30,635 bases of DNA from RGIG2945 sp045540355 (GCA_045540355.1 JAZQHB010000033.1:1-30635); one strand, 5' to 3'. Positions 14,355 to 23,041 are shown, counted from the stretch's first letter. Notes: generated by a model not told the origin, from the sequence alone. Translations and numbers: made by a program.

Positions 14355-16058
14355 ATGATTATATTTTTAAACAAAGTTATTTCTGTTTTTCTCTCTGCTA
14401 TCTGTGTAATGGGCTCTCTGTTCGGCTATAAGGCTGCAGACAAGGTTGAAGCTAAACAGTTTGAAGTGCCCGGTGACGGCTCCTGTTATGTAGGAAACGG
14501 CAGAGTAAGTGTACACGACCCTTCAATAGTGCAGGATAAAGACGGGACATATTATGTCTTTGGCTCACACGCATGTGCAGCTAAAAGTGAAGATATGATT
14601 ACCTGGGAAAATGTAGCCTGTGGCGTTCACGACAACAACCGAATGTTAGTTCCTGAAGGAGAAACACTTCGTAGTGCTTTGGGCGATGCTTTTGCCTGGA
14701 CAGATGCTTTTCAGGTGTGGAAAGAATATGACGAAAGCAAATGGGAAACGGCAATCTGGGCGGCTGATGTGATATATAACGGGGCCATGGAAAAATACTG
14801 CTATTATGCCTGCTCCTCCGTATGGGGTACCGCCAATTCTGTTATATGGATGTGCACAAGTGATAATATTGAAGGTCCCTATAAATTTGAAACTACTATA
14901 GTTCATTCCGGCATCAATAAGCTTGCGCATCTGAAGGCAATCAAAAAGTATCCCACACACTATTCATTTACTAATCTTCAAAGCCTTATTGATAACGGTA
15001 CTTTTGCTATATGGGAAGTTGAAAAAGCCGATTTCTTTAAGGAAAACGGCAACTACAATCTTGCAGAATACCCCAACGCAATTGATCCTACCGTATTTTA
15101 TGATGAAAACGGTGATTTATGGATGGTATACGGCTCATACTCGGCAGGTGTGTATATTATGCCGATGGATGAGGCAACAGGACTTCCTGACTATGAATAT
15201 ATGAAAAACAACATTGAATACGATATGTATTACGGCAAAAAGATAACAAAGACCAACGCTCTCAACGAAGGTTCAGGTGAAGGTCCGTATATCGTATATG
15301 ACCCCATAAGTGATTATTATTATCTCTATCTTACCTACTGCGGACTTAATGCACTTGGCGGCTATAACATAAGAGAATACAGAAGCAGGAATGTTGACGG
15401 CCCTTATCTTGATGCGGCAGGTAATAATGCTCTTGACGATAAAAACACCGGTGCAAAGCTTTTCGGTAATTATAAATTTGACTGTCTTAATACTGCATAC
15501 CTTGCAGGCGGACATTCCTCAAGTCTTGTTACAAAAGACGGCAAGATGTTCCAGGTTTATCATACCCGCTTCAACTACGGTCACGAAGGTCATGAGGTAA
15601 GAGTACATCAAATGGCAAGAACCGAGAACGGCTGGGCGGTTGTGCTTCCCTTTGAATACCAGGGTGAAACAATAAATGAAAGTGGTTATTCAAAAGAAGA
15701 AATCTGCGGTGAATATGAATTTATAAATCACGGCACTATCAGTAACGGCTGCACAGATTGGGCAAATGTAAATAATATAATTGCACCTACTCAGAATGTT
15801 ACACTTAATGCTGACGGAACAATCACAGGCATCAAGGCTTATGAAAGCATAAAAGAGAATACCGCCGTATCTTCAAAAGAAGTAAGCGGTACATGGAAAG
15901 TAAAAGAGGATACAGCCTATATAACATTTGTAATTGACGGCGTAAGTTATGAAGGCGTGTTATGTATGCAGAAAGATGAAAGTGCTGAAAAAACAGAGAA
16001 ACCGGTTTTCTCTGCAATTGGCAATAATAACGAATGTATCTGGGGTGTTAAAAAATGA
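14355..16058 (+). CDS. Secreted GH43 endo-arabinanase-type enzyme
   Basis: The 567-aa protein begins with a hydrophobic segment (about 3-25, 'IFLNKVISVFLSAICVMGSLF') that serves as a signal peptide or anchor. The five-bladed propeller shows 'SVHDPSI' (base Asp55), 'NAIDPTVFY' (Asp244) and 'GSGEGPYIV' (acid Glu309), the GH43 arabinanase triad. 'LAGGHSSSL' and 'YHTRF' follow as in bacterial endo-1,5-alpha-L-arabinanases. From about residue 435 a beta-rich C-terminal domain is present. The likely reaction is cleavage of arabinan side chains of pectin outside the cell. It has a strong ribosome binding site (AAGGAGG), and its stop overlaps the GH29 start (ATGA). It is the only clearly exported enzyme in the locus. 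Confidence 0.88.
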   Translation: MIIFLNKVISVFLSAICVMGSLFGYKAADKVEAKQFEVPGDGSCYVGNGRVSVHDPSIVQDKDGTYYVFGSHACAAKSEDMITWENVACGVHDNNRMLVPEGETLRSALGDAFAWTDAFQVWKEYDESKWETAIWAADVIYNGAMEKYCYYACSSVWGTANSVIWMCTSDNIEGPYKFETTIVHSGINKLAHLKAIKKYPTHYSFTNLQSLIDNGTFAIWEVEKADFFKENGNYNLAEYPNAIDPTVFYDENGDLWMVYGSYSAGVYIMPMDEATGLPDYEYMKNNIEYDMYYGKKITKTNALNEGSGEGPYIVYDPISDYYYLYLTYCGLNALGGYNIREYRSRNVDGPYLDAAGNNALDDKNTGAKLFGNYKFDCLNTAYLAGGHSSSLVTKDGKMFQVYHTRFNYGHEGHEVRVHQMARTENGWAVVLPFEYQGETINESGYSKEEICGEYEFINHGTISNGCTDWANVNNIIAPTQNVTLNADGTITGIKAYESIKENTAVSSKEVSGTWKVKEDTAYITFVIDGVSYEGVLCMQKDESAEKTEKPVFSAIGNNNECIWGVKK

Positions 16059-17530
16059 CAACTAAAGAGTATTTAAAACTTATTGACGAAGTTAATAAAA
16101 ACGGAAAATACAAGGCTAATTGGAGTTCGCTCTCACATCATAAAGTGCCTGAATGGTATATGCATGACAAGTTAGGGGTGTTTATTCATTGGGGAGTTTA
16201 CTCTGTGCCTGCCTTCGGTAACGAGTGGTACTCAAGAGGAATGTACGATAAAACCGTAAGAGAATTCGAGCATCACAGAAAAACCTGGGGCGAGCAGAAG
16301 GATTTCGGCTATAAGGATTTTATACCGATGTTCAAGGCTGAAAAGTTTGATGCTGCAGAATGGATATCTCTTTTTAAAAAGGCAGGTATGAAATATGTTA
16401 TGCCTGTTGCCGAGCATCACGACGGATTTGCAATGTATGAGACAGAATTCAACCGCTGGAATTCAAAAGAAATGGGACCTTGCCGTGATGTTGTAGGCGA
16501 GTTAAAGGCAGAATGTGAAAAGCAAGGGCTGACGTTATGTGCATCAACTCATCGAGCAGAACATTATTTCTTTATGAACCCCGGCAGACTTTGCGACAGT
16601 GATGTGAACGACGATAATTATCGTGATTTTTATGGCCCTGCCGTATATTGTGAAGAATTTGATCCTGCAATTATACATAAGACAACTGCTGACACATATT
16701 CAAAAGGTGCAAGTCAAGAATGGCTTGAAGACTGGCTTGTTCGTACTTGTGAAATAGTTGATAAATATCAACCATCGGTTCTTTATTTTGACTGGTGGAT
16801 TCATAATCGCAGCTTCAAACCATATCTTAAAAAGTTAGCCGCTTACTACTACAACCGTGCAGAAGAATGGGGCAAGGAAGTAACTATTAACTATAAGCAT
16901 GAGGCATTTCCGCCGAATGTTGCAACCTTTGATGTTGAGCGTGGTGCTCTTTCAGGCATTTCACCAATTTATTGGCAGACAGATACAGCAATAGGCAAAC
17001 ATTCTTGGGGCTATCGCTTTGACAACGAATACAAGAGTGCAAGACAGGTGATTTGCGACTTGGTTGATATTGTTTCCAAAAACGGTAATCTCTTAATTAA
17101 CATCGGACCTAAATCTGACGGTACTATAACTGACGAAGAAACAGAGGTTCTGTTTACAATGGGCGAATGGCTCAGCATCAACGGTGAAGGCATTTACGGT
17201 ACGACCTTCTGGAAACAGTTTGGAGAGGGTAAAGTCAACGCAGAAGACGGCTTTTTCAAAGACGGTGATGAAAAGCAGTTCACAACAGAAGATTTCAGAT
17301 TTACTTATAAAAACGATTGTATTTACGCTTTTCAGATGCGTCCGTCAAAGACTGTTAAAATCAAAACTTTGAGAAAGCACATTCCACACGATTATCTGAT
17401 TGAAAGAATTGAACTTTTAGGTAGTGACGAAAAAATCACATTTGACAGAAATGAAGACTGCCTTGAAATCAGGCTGAACAGCGAATTCAAAAACGATTTA
17501 CCGATTTGTTTTAAAATAGAAATCGGATAA
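16055..17530 (+). CDS. GH29 alpha-L-fucosidase
   Basis: The 491-aa enzyme shows the GH29 N-terminal signature 'LGVFIHWGVYSVPAFGNEWYS' (split at residues 40-60), 'PVAEHHDGFAMY' (about 117-128) and 'YFDWW' with nucleophile Asp246. A C-terminal beta-sandwich begins near residue 360. It should release alpha-L-fucose by a retaining mechanism; some GH29 members also accept alpha-L-galactose, which differs only at C6. No signal peptide is seen, unlike its GH43 partner, so it probably acts on imported oligosaccharides. Translation is coupled to GH43 through the ATGA overlap. It is followed by the hairpin-repeat array. Confidence 0.92.
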   Translation: MTTKEYLKLIDEVNKNGKYKANWSSLSHHKVPEWYMHDKLGVFIHWGVYSVPAFGNEWYSRGMYDKTVREFEHHRKTWGEQKDFGYKDFIPMFKAEKFDAAEWISLFKKAGMKYVMPVAEHHDGFAMYETEFNRWNSKEMGPCRDVVGELKAECEKQGLTLCASTHRAEHYFFMNPGRLCDSDVNDDNYRDFYGPAVYCEEFDPAIIHKTTADTYSKGASQEWLEDWLVRTCEIVDKYQPSVLYFDWWIHNRSFKPYLKKLAAYYYNRAEEWGKEVTINYKHEAFPPNVATFDVERGALSGISPIYWQTDTAIGKHSWGYRFDNEYKSARQVICDLVDIVSKNGNLLINIGPKSDGTITDEETEVLFTMGEWLSINGEGIYGTTFWKQFGEGKVNAEDGFFKDGDEKQFTTEDFRFTYKNDCIYAFQMRPSKTVKIKTLRKHIPHDYLIERIELLGSDEKITFDRNEDCLEIRLNSEFKNDLPICFKIEIG

Positions 17531-17606
17531 ACTCCAAAAATCAACTTAACTGTTTCAATTTTACCATTGATATAAAAGAAATGCAACATAAAGCTTTCCG
17601 TTCTTT

Positions 17607-17870
17607 GGCAAGCAGTGCAAACCTACGTAGGATTTGCATTTTGCTTGCCGATTTGCCCTGTTTGTAACTTGGCAAGCAAGGCAAATGTGGCTACAATCTT
17701 GCCAAAATCAGCTTGCAAGTTGTTCCGATTTTCAACCGTTCACTAACTTAGCAAGCAGGGCAAGTGTGTATACACTCTCGCAAAATCCGCCTGCAAATTC
17801 GTTCCCGATTTCACCGTTCACTATCTTTGCAAGCAGGGCGAGTGGCTATCCACTTTTGCAAAAACCTCAT
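17607..17870. repeat. Array of four hairpin repeats with variable tips
   Basis: This gene-free stretch carries four copies of a unit starting GCAAGCA(G/A)GGC, at 17608, 17672, 17751 and 17829, so spacing is 64, 79 and 78 bp. Each copy folds on itself. Copy 1 pairs GGCAAGCA (17607-17614) with TGCTTGCC (17642-17649), then TGCAAA with TTTGCA, with tip CCTACGTAGG. Copies 3 and 4 have tips AGTGT/ACACT (17763-17776) and AGTGG/CCACT (17841-17854). Spacers share TTCCGATTTCA and CCGTTCACTA. The tip sequences differ while pairing is kept. Origin is unknown; it is a REP-like or structured 3'-UTR array rather than CRISPR. Confidence 0.75.
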
Positions 17871-17965
17871 TTTCAAATTATGCTGATTTACAATTCGTTC
17901 ATATTTTTTTCGTCGTTTTTTTACCGCTTGTTGGTGAATTTCTTCCCCAAACCCCTAACAAAAAT

Positions 17966-18023
17966 CGGAGAGAAAATTTTAAAATCTTCTCTCCGAGTTG
18001 CGCCCGTTGGGCTTAATTTTTTT
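17966..18023 (+). terminator. Double terminator downstream of GH29 and the hairpin array
   Basis: CGGAGAGAA (17966-17974) pairs with TTCTCTCCG (17987-17995). A second small stem GCCC/GGGC (18002-18005, 18009-18012) is followed by TTAATTTTTTT. Together they should end the GH43-GH29 transcript. Confidence 0.7.
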
Positions 18024-18055
18024 ATATTCCGTTTTGTGATTTGTTAACATCTTCT

Positions 18056-18090
18056 ATCGTTTTTGCGTAAGCGGTACCGCATAAAACGAT
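18056..18090. terminator. Hairpin downstream of the HXXEE remnant
   Basis: ATCGTTTT (18056-18063) pairs with AAAACGAT (18083-18090), and GCG/CGC extends the stem; the loop holds the 10-bp palindrome GCGGTACCGC (18071-18080). It lies 28 bp past the stop of the minus-strand HXXEE remnant and may be its terminator. Confidence 0.4.
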
Positions 18091-18117
18091 GTCATCTGAA
18101 TTCATGTTATAAAGAGA

Positions 18118-18471
18118 TTATTTCTTTGTTAACTTGTCCTTCAAATTTTTCTTAACGTCCTTAAGTGTCATCCCTGCCGCATACATCGTTCCACGCCCCA
18201 TAATAGCAAAACCTACGATCATCATAAGCGTACCAATCAGATAATCAATTCCAGTAATATCCGTGTTAGTGTTCAAGTAAATAATCGAATAAATAGATAA
18301 AGAAGCCATAGGCCACGCACTGGCAAGCCCGGGTGTGTAAGGCTTTTTCATTTTGTGAATCCAGATGCCAGCGGTGTGAATGAATGCTTCAAAAATACCG
18401 AGAGCGATAGACATCACCAGGAAAAGCTCATTTCCGTCAAACACAAACGCCAGAACGATGAGGACTAAAGC
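18118..18471 (-). pseudogene. C-terminal remnant of an HXXEE-type membrane protein
   Basis: The frame is open from 18471 down to the stop at 18118, giving about 117 residues with four hydrophobic segments. The stretch 'FEAFIHTAGIWIHKMKKPYTPGLASAW' matches the second half of HXXEE-domain membrane proteins, where a His and the '.Y.PG..ta' loop are conserved. The N-terminal half with the H-x-x-E-E motif is missing. A GTG at 18444 is possible but has no convincing ribosome binding site. Upstream the sequence switches abruptly to a uxaA fragment on the other strand, so the gene was cut by a rearrangement. Function of HXXEE proteins is unknown. Confidence 0.6.
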
Positions 18472-18965
18472 TTATAAACGATTATAAAGAATATTTCATA
18501 TCTAACGGTCAGCCTGTTTCGGAAAATCCCTCTCCCGGCAATAAGGAGGGCGGAATAACTACTCTTGAGGAAAAATCCCTCGGCTGTATTTAAAAGGGCG
18601 GAACTGCACCTGTTACTGCTGTTTTAGATTATGGCGACACAGCAAGAGAAAAAGGCTTGAATTTGTTTAACGGCCCCGGCAACAATATGGTTGCGGTAAC
18701 AAACCTTACAGCGGCAGGCTGTCAACTCATTCTTTTTACTACAGGCAGAGGAACACCTCTCGGTGCTCCCGTGCCGACAATAAAAATCGCGACCAATTCA
18801 GCTCTTACCGAAAAGAAAAGGCACTGGATTGACTTTGATGCTCAGAAAGGAAATGCGGAAGAGCTTTTTGATCTTATTTTGCAAACAACCGACGGAAAAG
18901 AAACCAAAAACGAAGAAAACAGCTATCGTGAGATAGCAATTTTCAAATCCGGCGTTACATTGTAA
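18471..18965 (+). pseudogene. Broken second uxaA copy (C-terminal fragment with internal stop)
   Basis: In one frame this reads 'INDYKEYF...GQPVSENPSPGNKEGG...SLGCI', then TAA at 18591-18593, then 'KGGTAPVTAVLDYGD' and on to 'YREIAIFKSGVTL'. It aligns along its length with the last third of the intact UxaA encoded at 5547-6920. The N-terminal two-thirds are absent and the internal stop replaces a Gln codon (CAA or CAG to TAA). DNA differs at many third positions from the intact gene, so it is an older paralogue rather than a recent duplicate. An ATG-less TTG frame from 18657 is not likely to be expressed. It ends at a good terminator. Confidence 0.85.
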
Positions 18966-19001
18966 AGAGAAAAACAATAATAAAGTATTCAGACGATAAA
19001 C

Positions 19002-19041
19002 CTCCCTGTTTCGGCACAAAACCGATTCAGGGAGCTTTTTT
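19002..19041. terminator. Terminator between the uxaA fragment and the mobile-element genes
   Basis: CTCCCTG (19002-19008) pairs with CAGGGAG (19028-19034), with further TCGG/CCGA pairing, followed by CTTTTTT on the plus strand. It ends the uxaA remnant transcript. On the minus strand it lies just past the stop of the 285-aa gene and may act in that direction too. Confidence 0.75.
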
Positions 19042-19043
19042 CG

Positions 19044-19901
19044 TTATAGATTAATCCTCACCGCTGACACACCGCCCATTTCAGGCTTTTTTTCCATAAA
19101 CCCTTCAGGGATCTTGCCTTCGTAGCTTTCCATATATGTCGCCGAGCCGAGATAAGCAGAGATGTTAGTCCTCGGTATAATCACCCAATCAGAATCAGGC
19201 TCTTTGTTTGCGATGTAGTATTCGGCAAGTGTAATCATAAGCCTTTCTGTTTTCGCGTTTACACCGTTAGCCTTGATTTTTTGAAGCTCTTTATCTGAAA
19301 GCACAACTGCCTCAGTACGCAAAGGACCGAGAACAAGAGCGTCTGCAATAGCCGTGTCAAAAAGCAACGGGAAATCAGCAGAAGACCTGTCATTGTAAAC
19401 GGAATACTGAAACTGTATCAGCTTTCTGCTCCATTTATCTTCAATGGCTTTCAGGGTTTTCTTTTCGGTAAAGCAATGAAGCTTCTTTGTAACATTCTCC
19501 TTGTTCTTTTTAATGTAATAGGAAAGAGAATGCAGGTATCTGTAATACCATCCTGCACCGTTTTCATCAACAAGGTTCGGGAACTCACTGTGAAGCTCAG
19601 GGAATGATGTATGAAAAGCCAAAGCCTTATTTGATACGGTTTCATAAGGCAGACTGCACCAAGCACATAAGAAACGTCGAGCTTCTTCTGTTCTCTCATA
19701 AGGGTCATCAGTACGAAGAGAGCCGTCAGCATTATGAAAAAGATAACCTCTTGCGAGAATAGTAAATATTCGGTTAAAGCCCTTGTTCTGCTTAATCATT
19801 CTTACTGTAAATCTGCCTATGAAAGCAGTTGATTGCTTACTGTCTGCATTAAAAACGGAAGCGTCGGTATATGCCTTGAATTCAAGCCATTCATTTGTCA
19901 T
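19044..19901 (-). CDS. 285-aa protein of unknown function coupled to the RdRP-like polymerase
   Basis: I do not recognise this protein. It begins MTNEWLEFKAYTDASVFNAD at ATG 19901, with GGGAGAA 8 nt upstream, only 4 nt after the polymerase stop. The frame is open to 19985, but this start fits the site. The sequence is mixed alpha/beta and has no signal peptide or membrane segment. Distinct parts are 'TAFIGRFTVRMIKQNKGFNRIF', 'RTEEARRFLCAWCSLPYETV' and 'SYYIKKNKENVTKKLHCF'. Tight coupling suggests it works with the polymerase, perhaps as a template-, primer- or nucleic-acid-binding partner. That is inference from position alone. Confidence 0.75.
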   Translation of the reverse strand: MTNEWLEFKAYTDASVFNADSKQSTAFIGRFTVRMIKQNKGFNRIFTILARGYLFHNADGSLRTDDPYERTEEARRFLCAWCSLPYETVSNKALAFHTSFPELHSEFPNLVDENGAGWYYRYLHSLSYYIKKNKENVTKKLHCFTEKKTLKAIEDKWSRKLIQFQYSVYNDRSSADFPLLFDTAIADALVLGPLRTEAVVLSDKELQKIKANGVNAKTERLMITLAEYYIANKEPDSDWVIIPRTNISAYLGSATYMESYEGKIPEGFMEKKPEMGGVSAVRINL

Positions 19902-19905
19902 AAAC

Positions 19906-22900
19906 TTATTCTCCCTTCCTTGCAAATCTGTTGATGTGCCTGTAATAAGCATCATAAAGGAAATCACGCTTGCCGAGAGCAACAATGTATTTTACGGAAG
20001 CATTGAAAGAGATAACATGAGTTTCGATTATTCTTGCAGCTTCTCTTGAAACAGTTTCACGGTAGTTACCTACGGGATTTCTTAAGTAAGCTTTTACCAT
20101 CAATGTCAGTTCCTCGGAATCGTTGGGGTATTGCATAGCAGAAGCATTTGCAGAGATATTGTAGTTTCGGGTTTCGGTAATAATATCAGGCAGTAATTTA
20201 TACCCACCGAAACGAAAGTCAGCAAAGATGTCATAATACTCTCTGTACTCTGTTTCGGGCAGATGCTTTATGAGGAAGGCATATCTTTCTTCCTCTTTCA
20301 TAAAGTGCCAAGTCTCGCTTCTTATCGCAAAATATATCTCATTGACTCTTTCTTCGGGAAGGTTAATGAATACTGCGGCAAGCTCGTCTGCTTCATAATC
20401 GTTTTCCTTGTTCTGCATATACAGAATACGGTTAATGTCATTGTGCTTTGCTTTGAGCTTGCTTGCGGCTTTTCTCCTTGCACGGATTCTTGTAAGACAT
20501 TTTTCGTAATCAGCTATTACTCTGTATACATAGTCAAGAATTTTCGGGTCAAGCTTCTTCTCCCAACCGGGCTTTGCAAAGGTGAAAAGCTCACTTGCAT
20601 CTGCCTGACGGCATTCTGCTCTTGGTGTATTCTTTTTCAGTTCCCTTGCAAAATACGGTAGCTTTTCAAGGTTAGAGCTGACCTCATCCCAATTCTGACC
20701 GTCAAAGAATTTCCTGAAGCGTTCATCAAAGGTAGGCTCGTACCAACGGCGTTTACCCTCTGCTTTTTCAATAAGAGCCTTGTATTTAAGGAAGGATGTT
20801 CTTTCAGCTTTGTTGGTTTCAAGATATTCTGTCAGATCAGGCTTAATACCGCTCTTTGCAGAGTCTATTTCAAGTCCCGTTAATATCTCAAGTACCTCTG
20901 TTTCCTTGCGGTACTGCTCCTTCTTTTCATCGTCGGTGTTTTCATCATAAGCGATTATACTTCTGTCAAGTGCCGCATTTGAAATCTGACCGACACGGGA
21001 TGAAAAAGTATTTCGTATTGTTTCAAAGCGTTTGTACCAATCATTTGCATCGGCAATGATTGGCTCTGCGGAGGGTATGTTTAATAGAGGCAGGTTGCCG
21101 CCGAGGGATAAATCTGATTCGCTGTAGTTACTCATAATACAGTTAGTTAATTTAGGTTCAGCTACTGTCTTAATCATATCGCCGTCAAAGTCAGCACCGC
21201 CAAGTCTTTCGGCAAGAAGGGATACAGAGTTTACCATAATTACATCCGTAAGACCTGAAAGATACTTTTCTCTGTAAGTACCTATATTCTTTAACGGCTT
21301 GACAAGAGCTTCTTCGTTTCTTGCGATATGAGGATTACGGAGAAGAGTATAGATATTCTGCTCTGAATATACTGCGCCGGGAGCATAAAATTCATTCGTA
21401 TTAAGAAATTCATTTCTTATATCTGAATAAATGTCAGGTCTTCCGCCGTTATCTCTGATAAGCTCATAGAACAATTCCATAATGTCAGCCGCAAAGAAAC
21501 GGTTGTCACCGTCAACAAGTAAACGGCCTATGGAGTAATCCTTAAGTAAGCTCTCTGCCGCATCGTCAAGCTGACGGACAAAATACGGTTCATTGATAAA
21601 CTTTGGATTCTTTCTCAACAGCTCCGCAAGATGATAGCTTCGGCTCTTTCTACCGAAGGTCCATTCATCAGCCTTGTCGGTAAAATACTTTATACGGGCA
21701 TCTTTATCACTGCGTAGATCATAATACCTTTGTTCTGTCGGCTTAGTCAGCCACATTCTTTCATCCTCTGCGGGAGAATGTTTCCAACCCAAAGGTAAAT
21801 CATCGGGTCTGAATTCAGATGAAAGCATTTTAACGGTATTAAGGAACTGATAGTTAAGCTCGGTTGTATCTTCGGCTTCTGTCTTGCTGACATTTGTGAT
21901 GTATATGGTGTGCTCATAAGCACGGCAAAGCTGTACATAAGTACTCCAGGAAATGTTATACTGCTTCAGCCACTTGCAGCCCTTGAACTGACTTTCGGTA
22001 AGTATCATACAAAGGCTGTCAACTCTATGCTTTCTGCCCCATATATCGTTTATTGCTTCAATGCCTGCTTCTTTGAAGAGAGATTTGAAATCTGTCTTAT
22101 GTACCATTCCCTTTATATACGGCATACGAATCTGAAAAGAACTGTGATGCTTTTTACTGCCTATCTTTTTATCAAGTTCATCAGCAAACTCAGTTGAAAT
22201 CAGTCCCATACCGTCAAAGCGTGTAGTTTCAATATCACCTTTACATTCTGTTCTTTCATATTTTCTTATACTGCCTTCGCCTGTAACATCTTTAACAGTT
22301 ACATAAGAAACATCATTTGAAATATGTTTGGGATTAGGTACAATAGCAACATTTTCAAGAAAGTACTTATTATCAGGCTCAACTCTGATGCCTGACGAAA
22401 AAAGGAGTCCGTTATATGCATAAAGCTTTGAAAGCTCACAAACATCAATTTTTAAGTTAAGGGTTATTCTGCGTGTAATTTCATCATAGAGGTCAGCACG
22501 GACAAAGGAGAGCTTTGCGTTTCTGCTCATAGATGCAGAACGCTCAAAGGCAAGATATTTATGCTGACCCGTACCGAGGTCAAGAGTAATACCTTCGGGG
22601 CGGAACATAGACTCAGCCTTTTTCTGTCTTAAAGCATTTTTCGGAAACTCTGCACTTCTGTCAAAGATACCTGCAAAATCAAGATAGATAATTGCGTCGT
22701 ACAAATCATCAATTATCAGCTCATCATCCTTGGGCAAATAACCGTCTCTGTGAAGCATTGACATCAGCTGATAAAAAACGGCATTGTCATCCTGATAGGT
22801 ATCGCCGTGATTTAATAATACACTTGCAGTTTCCGCTTTGTTGAGATTGAAAGAGTATATGTCCTCGCCAACAGGCTTTGCGTAAGCAAGAATTGCTTTT

Positions 22901-22938
22901 GCGGACAGCATGGGTATTTTATATCTTACACCGGTCAT
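19906..22938 (-). CDS. Single-chain RNA polymerase of the eukaryotic RdRP / YonO type
   Basis: This 1010-aa protein has the two-barrel polymerase signatures of the RdRP/YonO superfamily. The first-barrel region reads 'FDGMGLISTEFADEL' (from about residue 241) and then 'SSFQIRMPYIKGM' (266-278), the same order as 'DG.G.iS..fA' and '.fQiR..g.KG' in eukaryotic RdRPs. 'LLRNPHIARNEEALVKPL' (about 532-549) matches their 'RNP' segment. The catalytic motif 'GGADFDGDM' follows, with Asp583, Asp585 and Asp587 (codons 21178-21192) holding the metal. ATG 22938 with GGAGGTG is chosen; the open frame to 23055 adds only a hydrophobic leader without a ribosome site. A good promoter precedes it. Such enzymes make RNA from DNA or RNA templates; which applies here is unknown. 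Confidence 0.8.
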   Translation of the reverse strand: MTGVRYKIPMLSAKAILAYAKPVGEDIYSFNLNKAETASVLLNHGDTYQDDNAVFYQLMSMLHRDGYLPKDDELIIDDLYDAIIYLDFAGIFDRSAEFPKNALRQKKAESMFRPEGITLDLGTGQHKYLAFERSASMSRNAKLSFVRADLYDEITRRITLNLKIDVCELSKLYAYNGLLFSSGIRVEPDNKYFLENVAIVPNPKHISNDVSYVTVKDVTGEGSIRKYERTECKGDIETTRFDGMGLISTEFADELDKKIGSKKHHSSFQIRMPYIKGMVHKTDFKSLFKEAGIEAINDIWGRKHRVDSLCMILTESQFKGCKWLKQYNISWSTYVQLCRAYEHTIYITNVSKTEAEDTTELNYQFLNTVKMLSSEFRPDDLPLGWKHSPAEDERMWLTKPTEQRYYDLRSDKDARIKYFTDKADEWTFGRKSRSYHLAELLRKNPKFINEPYFVRQLDDAAESLLKDYSIGRLLVDGDNRFFAADIMELFYELIRDNGGRPDIYSDIRNEFLNTNEFYAPGAVYSEQNIYTLLRNPHIARNEEALVKPLKNIGTYREKYLSGLTDVIMVNSVSLLAERLGGADFDGDMIKTVAEPKLTNCIMSNYSESDLSLGGNLPLLNIPSAEPIIADANDWYKRFETIRNTFSSRVGQISNAALDRSIIAYDENTDDEKKEQYRKETEVLEILTGLEIDSAKSGIKPDLTEYLETNKAERTSFLKYKALIEKAEGKRRWYEPTFDERFRKFFDGQNWDEVSSNLEKLPYFARELKKNTPRAECRQADASELFTFAKPGWEKKLDPKILDYVYRVIADYEKCLTRIRARRKAASKLKAKHNDINRILYMQNKENDYEADELAAVFINLPEERVNEIYFAIRSETWHFMKEEERYAFLIKHLPETEYREYYDIFADFRFGGYKLLPDIITETRNYNISANASAMQYPNDSEELTLMVKAYLRNPVGNYRETVSREAARIIETHVISFNASVKYIVALGKRDFLYDAYYRHINRFARKGE

Positions 22939-22966
22939 AGCTTCACCTCCTAAAATGATTATTACA

Positions 22967-22995
22967 AGTATACTACAACAGTACATAAATTTCAA
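22967..22995 (-). promoter_or_regulatory. Promoter of the RdRP-like polymerase gene
   Basis: On the minus strand TTGAAA (22990-22995) and TATACT (22967-22972) are separated by exactly 17 bp. The polymerase ATG is 28 bp downstream of the -10. The 22-bp repeat at 23008-23029 lies just upstream of the -35. Confidence 0.7.
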
Positions 22996-23007
22996 TATTT
23001 TGGTAAA

Positions 23008-23029
23008 TGAATACTGCGTCACATTTTTT
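23008..23029. repeat. 22-bp direct repeat, left copy
   Basis: This 22-bp sequence, starting TGAATACTGCG and ending in CACATTTTTT, is repeated without mismatch and in the same orientation at 23676-23697. The two copies bracket the GNAT gene. In this copy the CGCAGTA half that follows the right copy is missing and GAAGAACA takes its place. Confidence 0.9.
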
Positions 23030-23041
23030 GAAGAACATACA

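Noticed and set aside
17607..17870. Possible CRISPR array
   Set aside because: Only four degenerate units with 64-79 bp spacing; spacers are conserved rather than unique, repeats differ in their tips, and no cas gene is present.
18657..18965. Independent 102-aa gene starting at TTG 18657
   Set aside because: It is simply the tail of the broken uxaA copy after the internal stop; no ribosome binding site precedes it.
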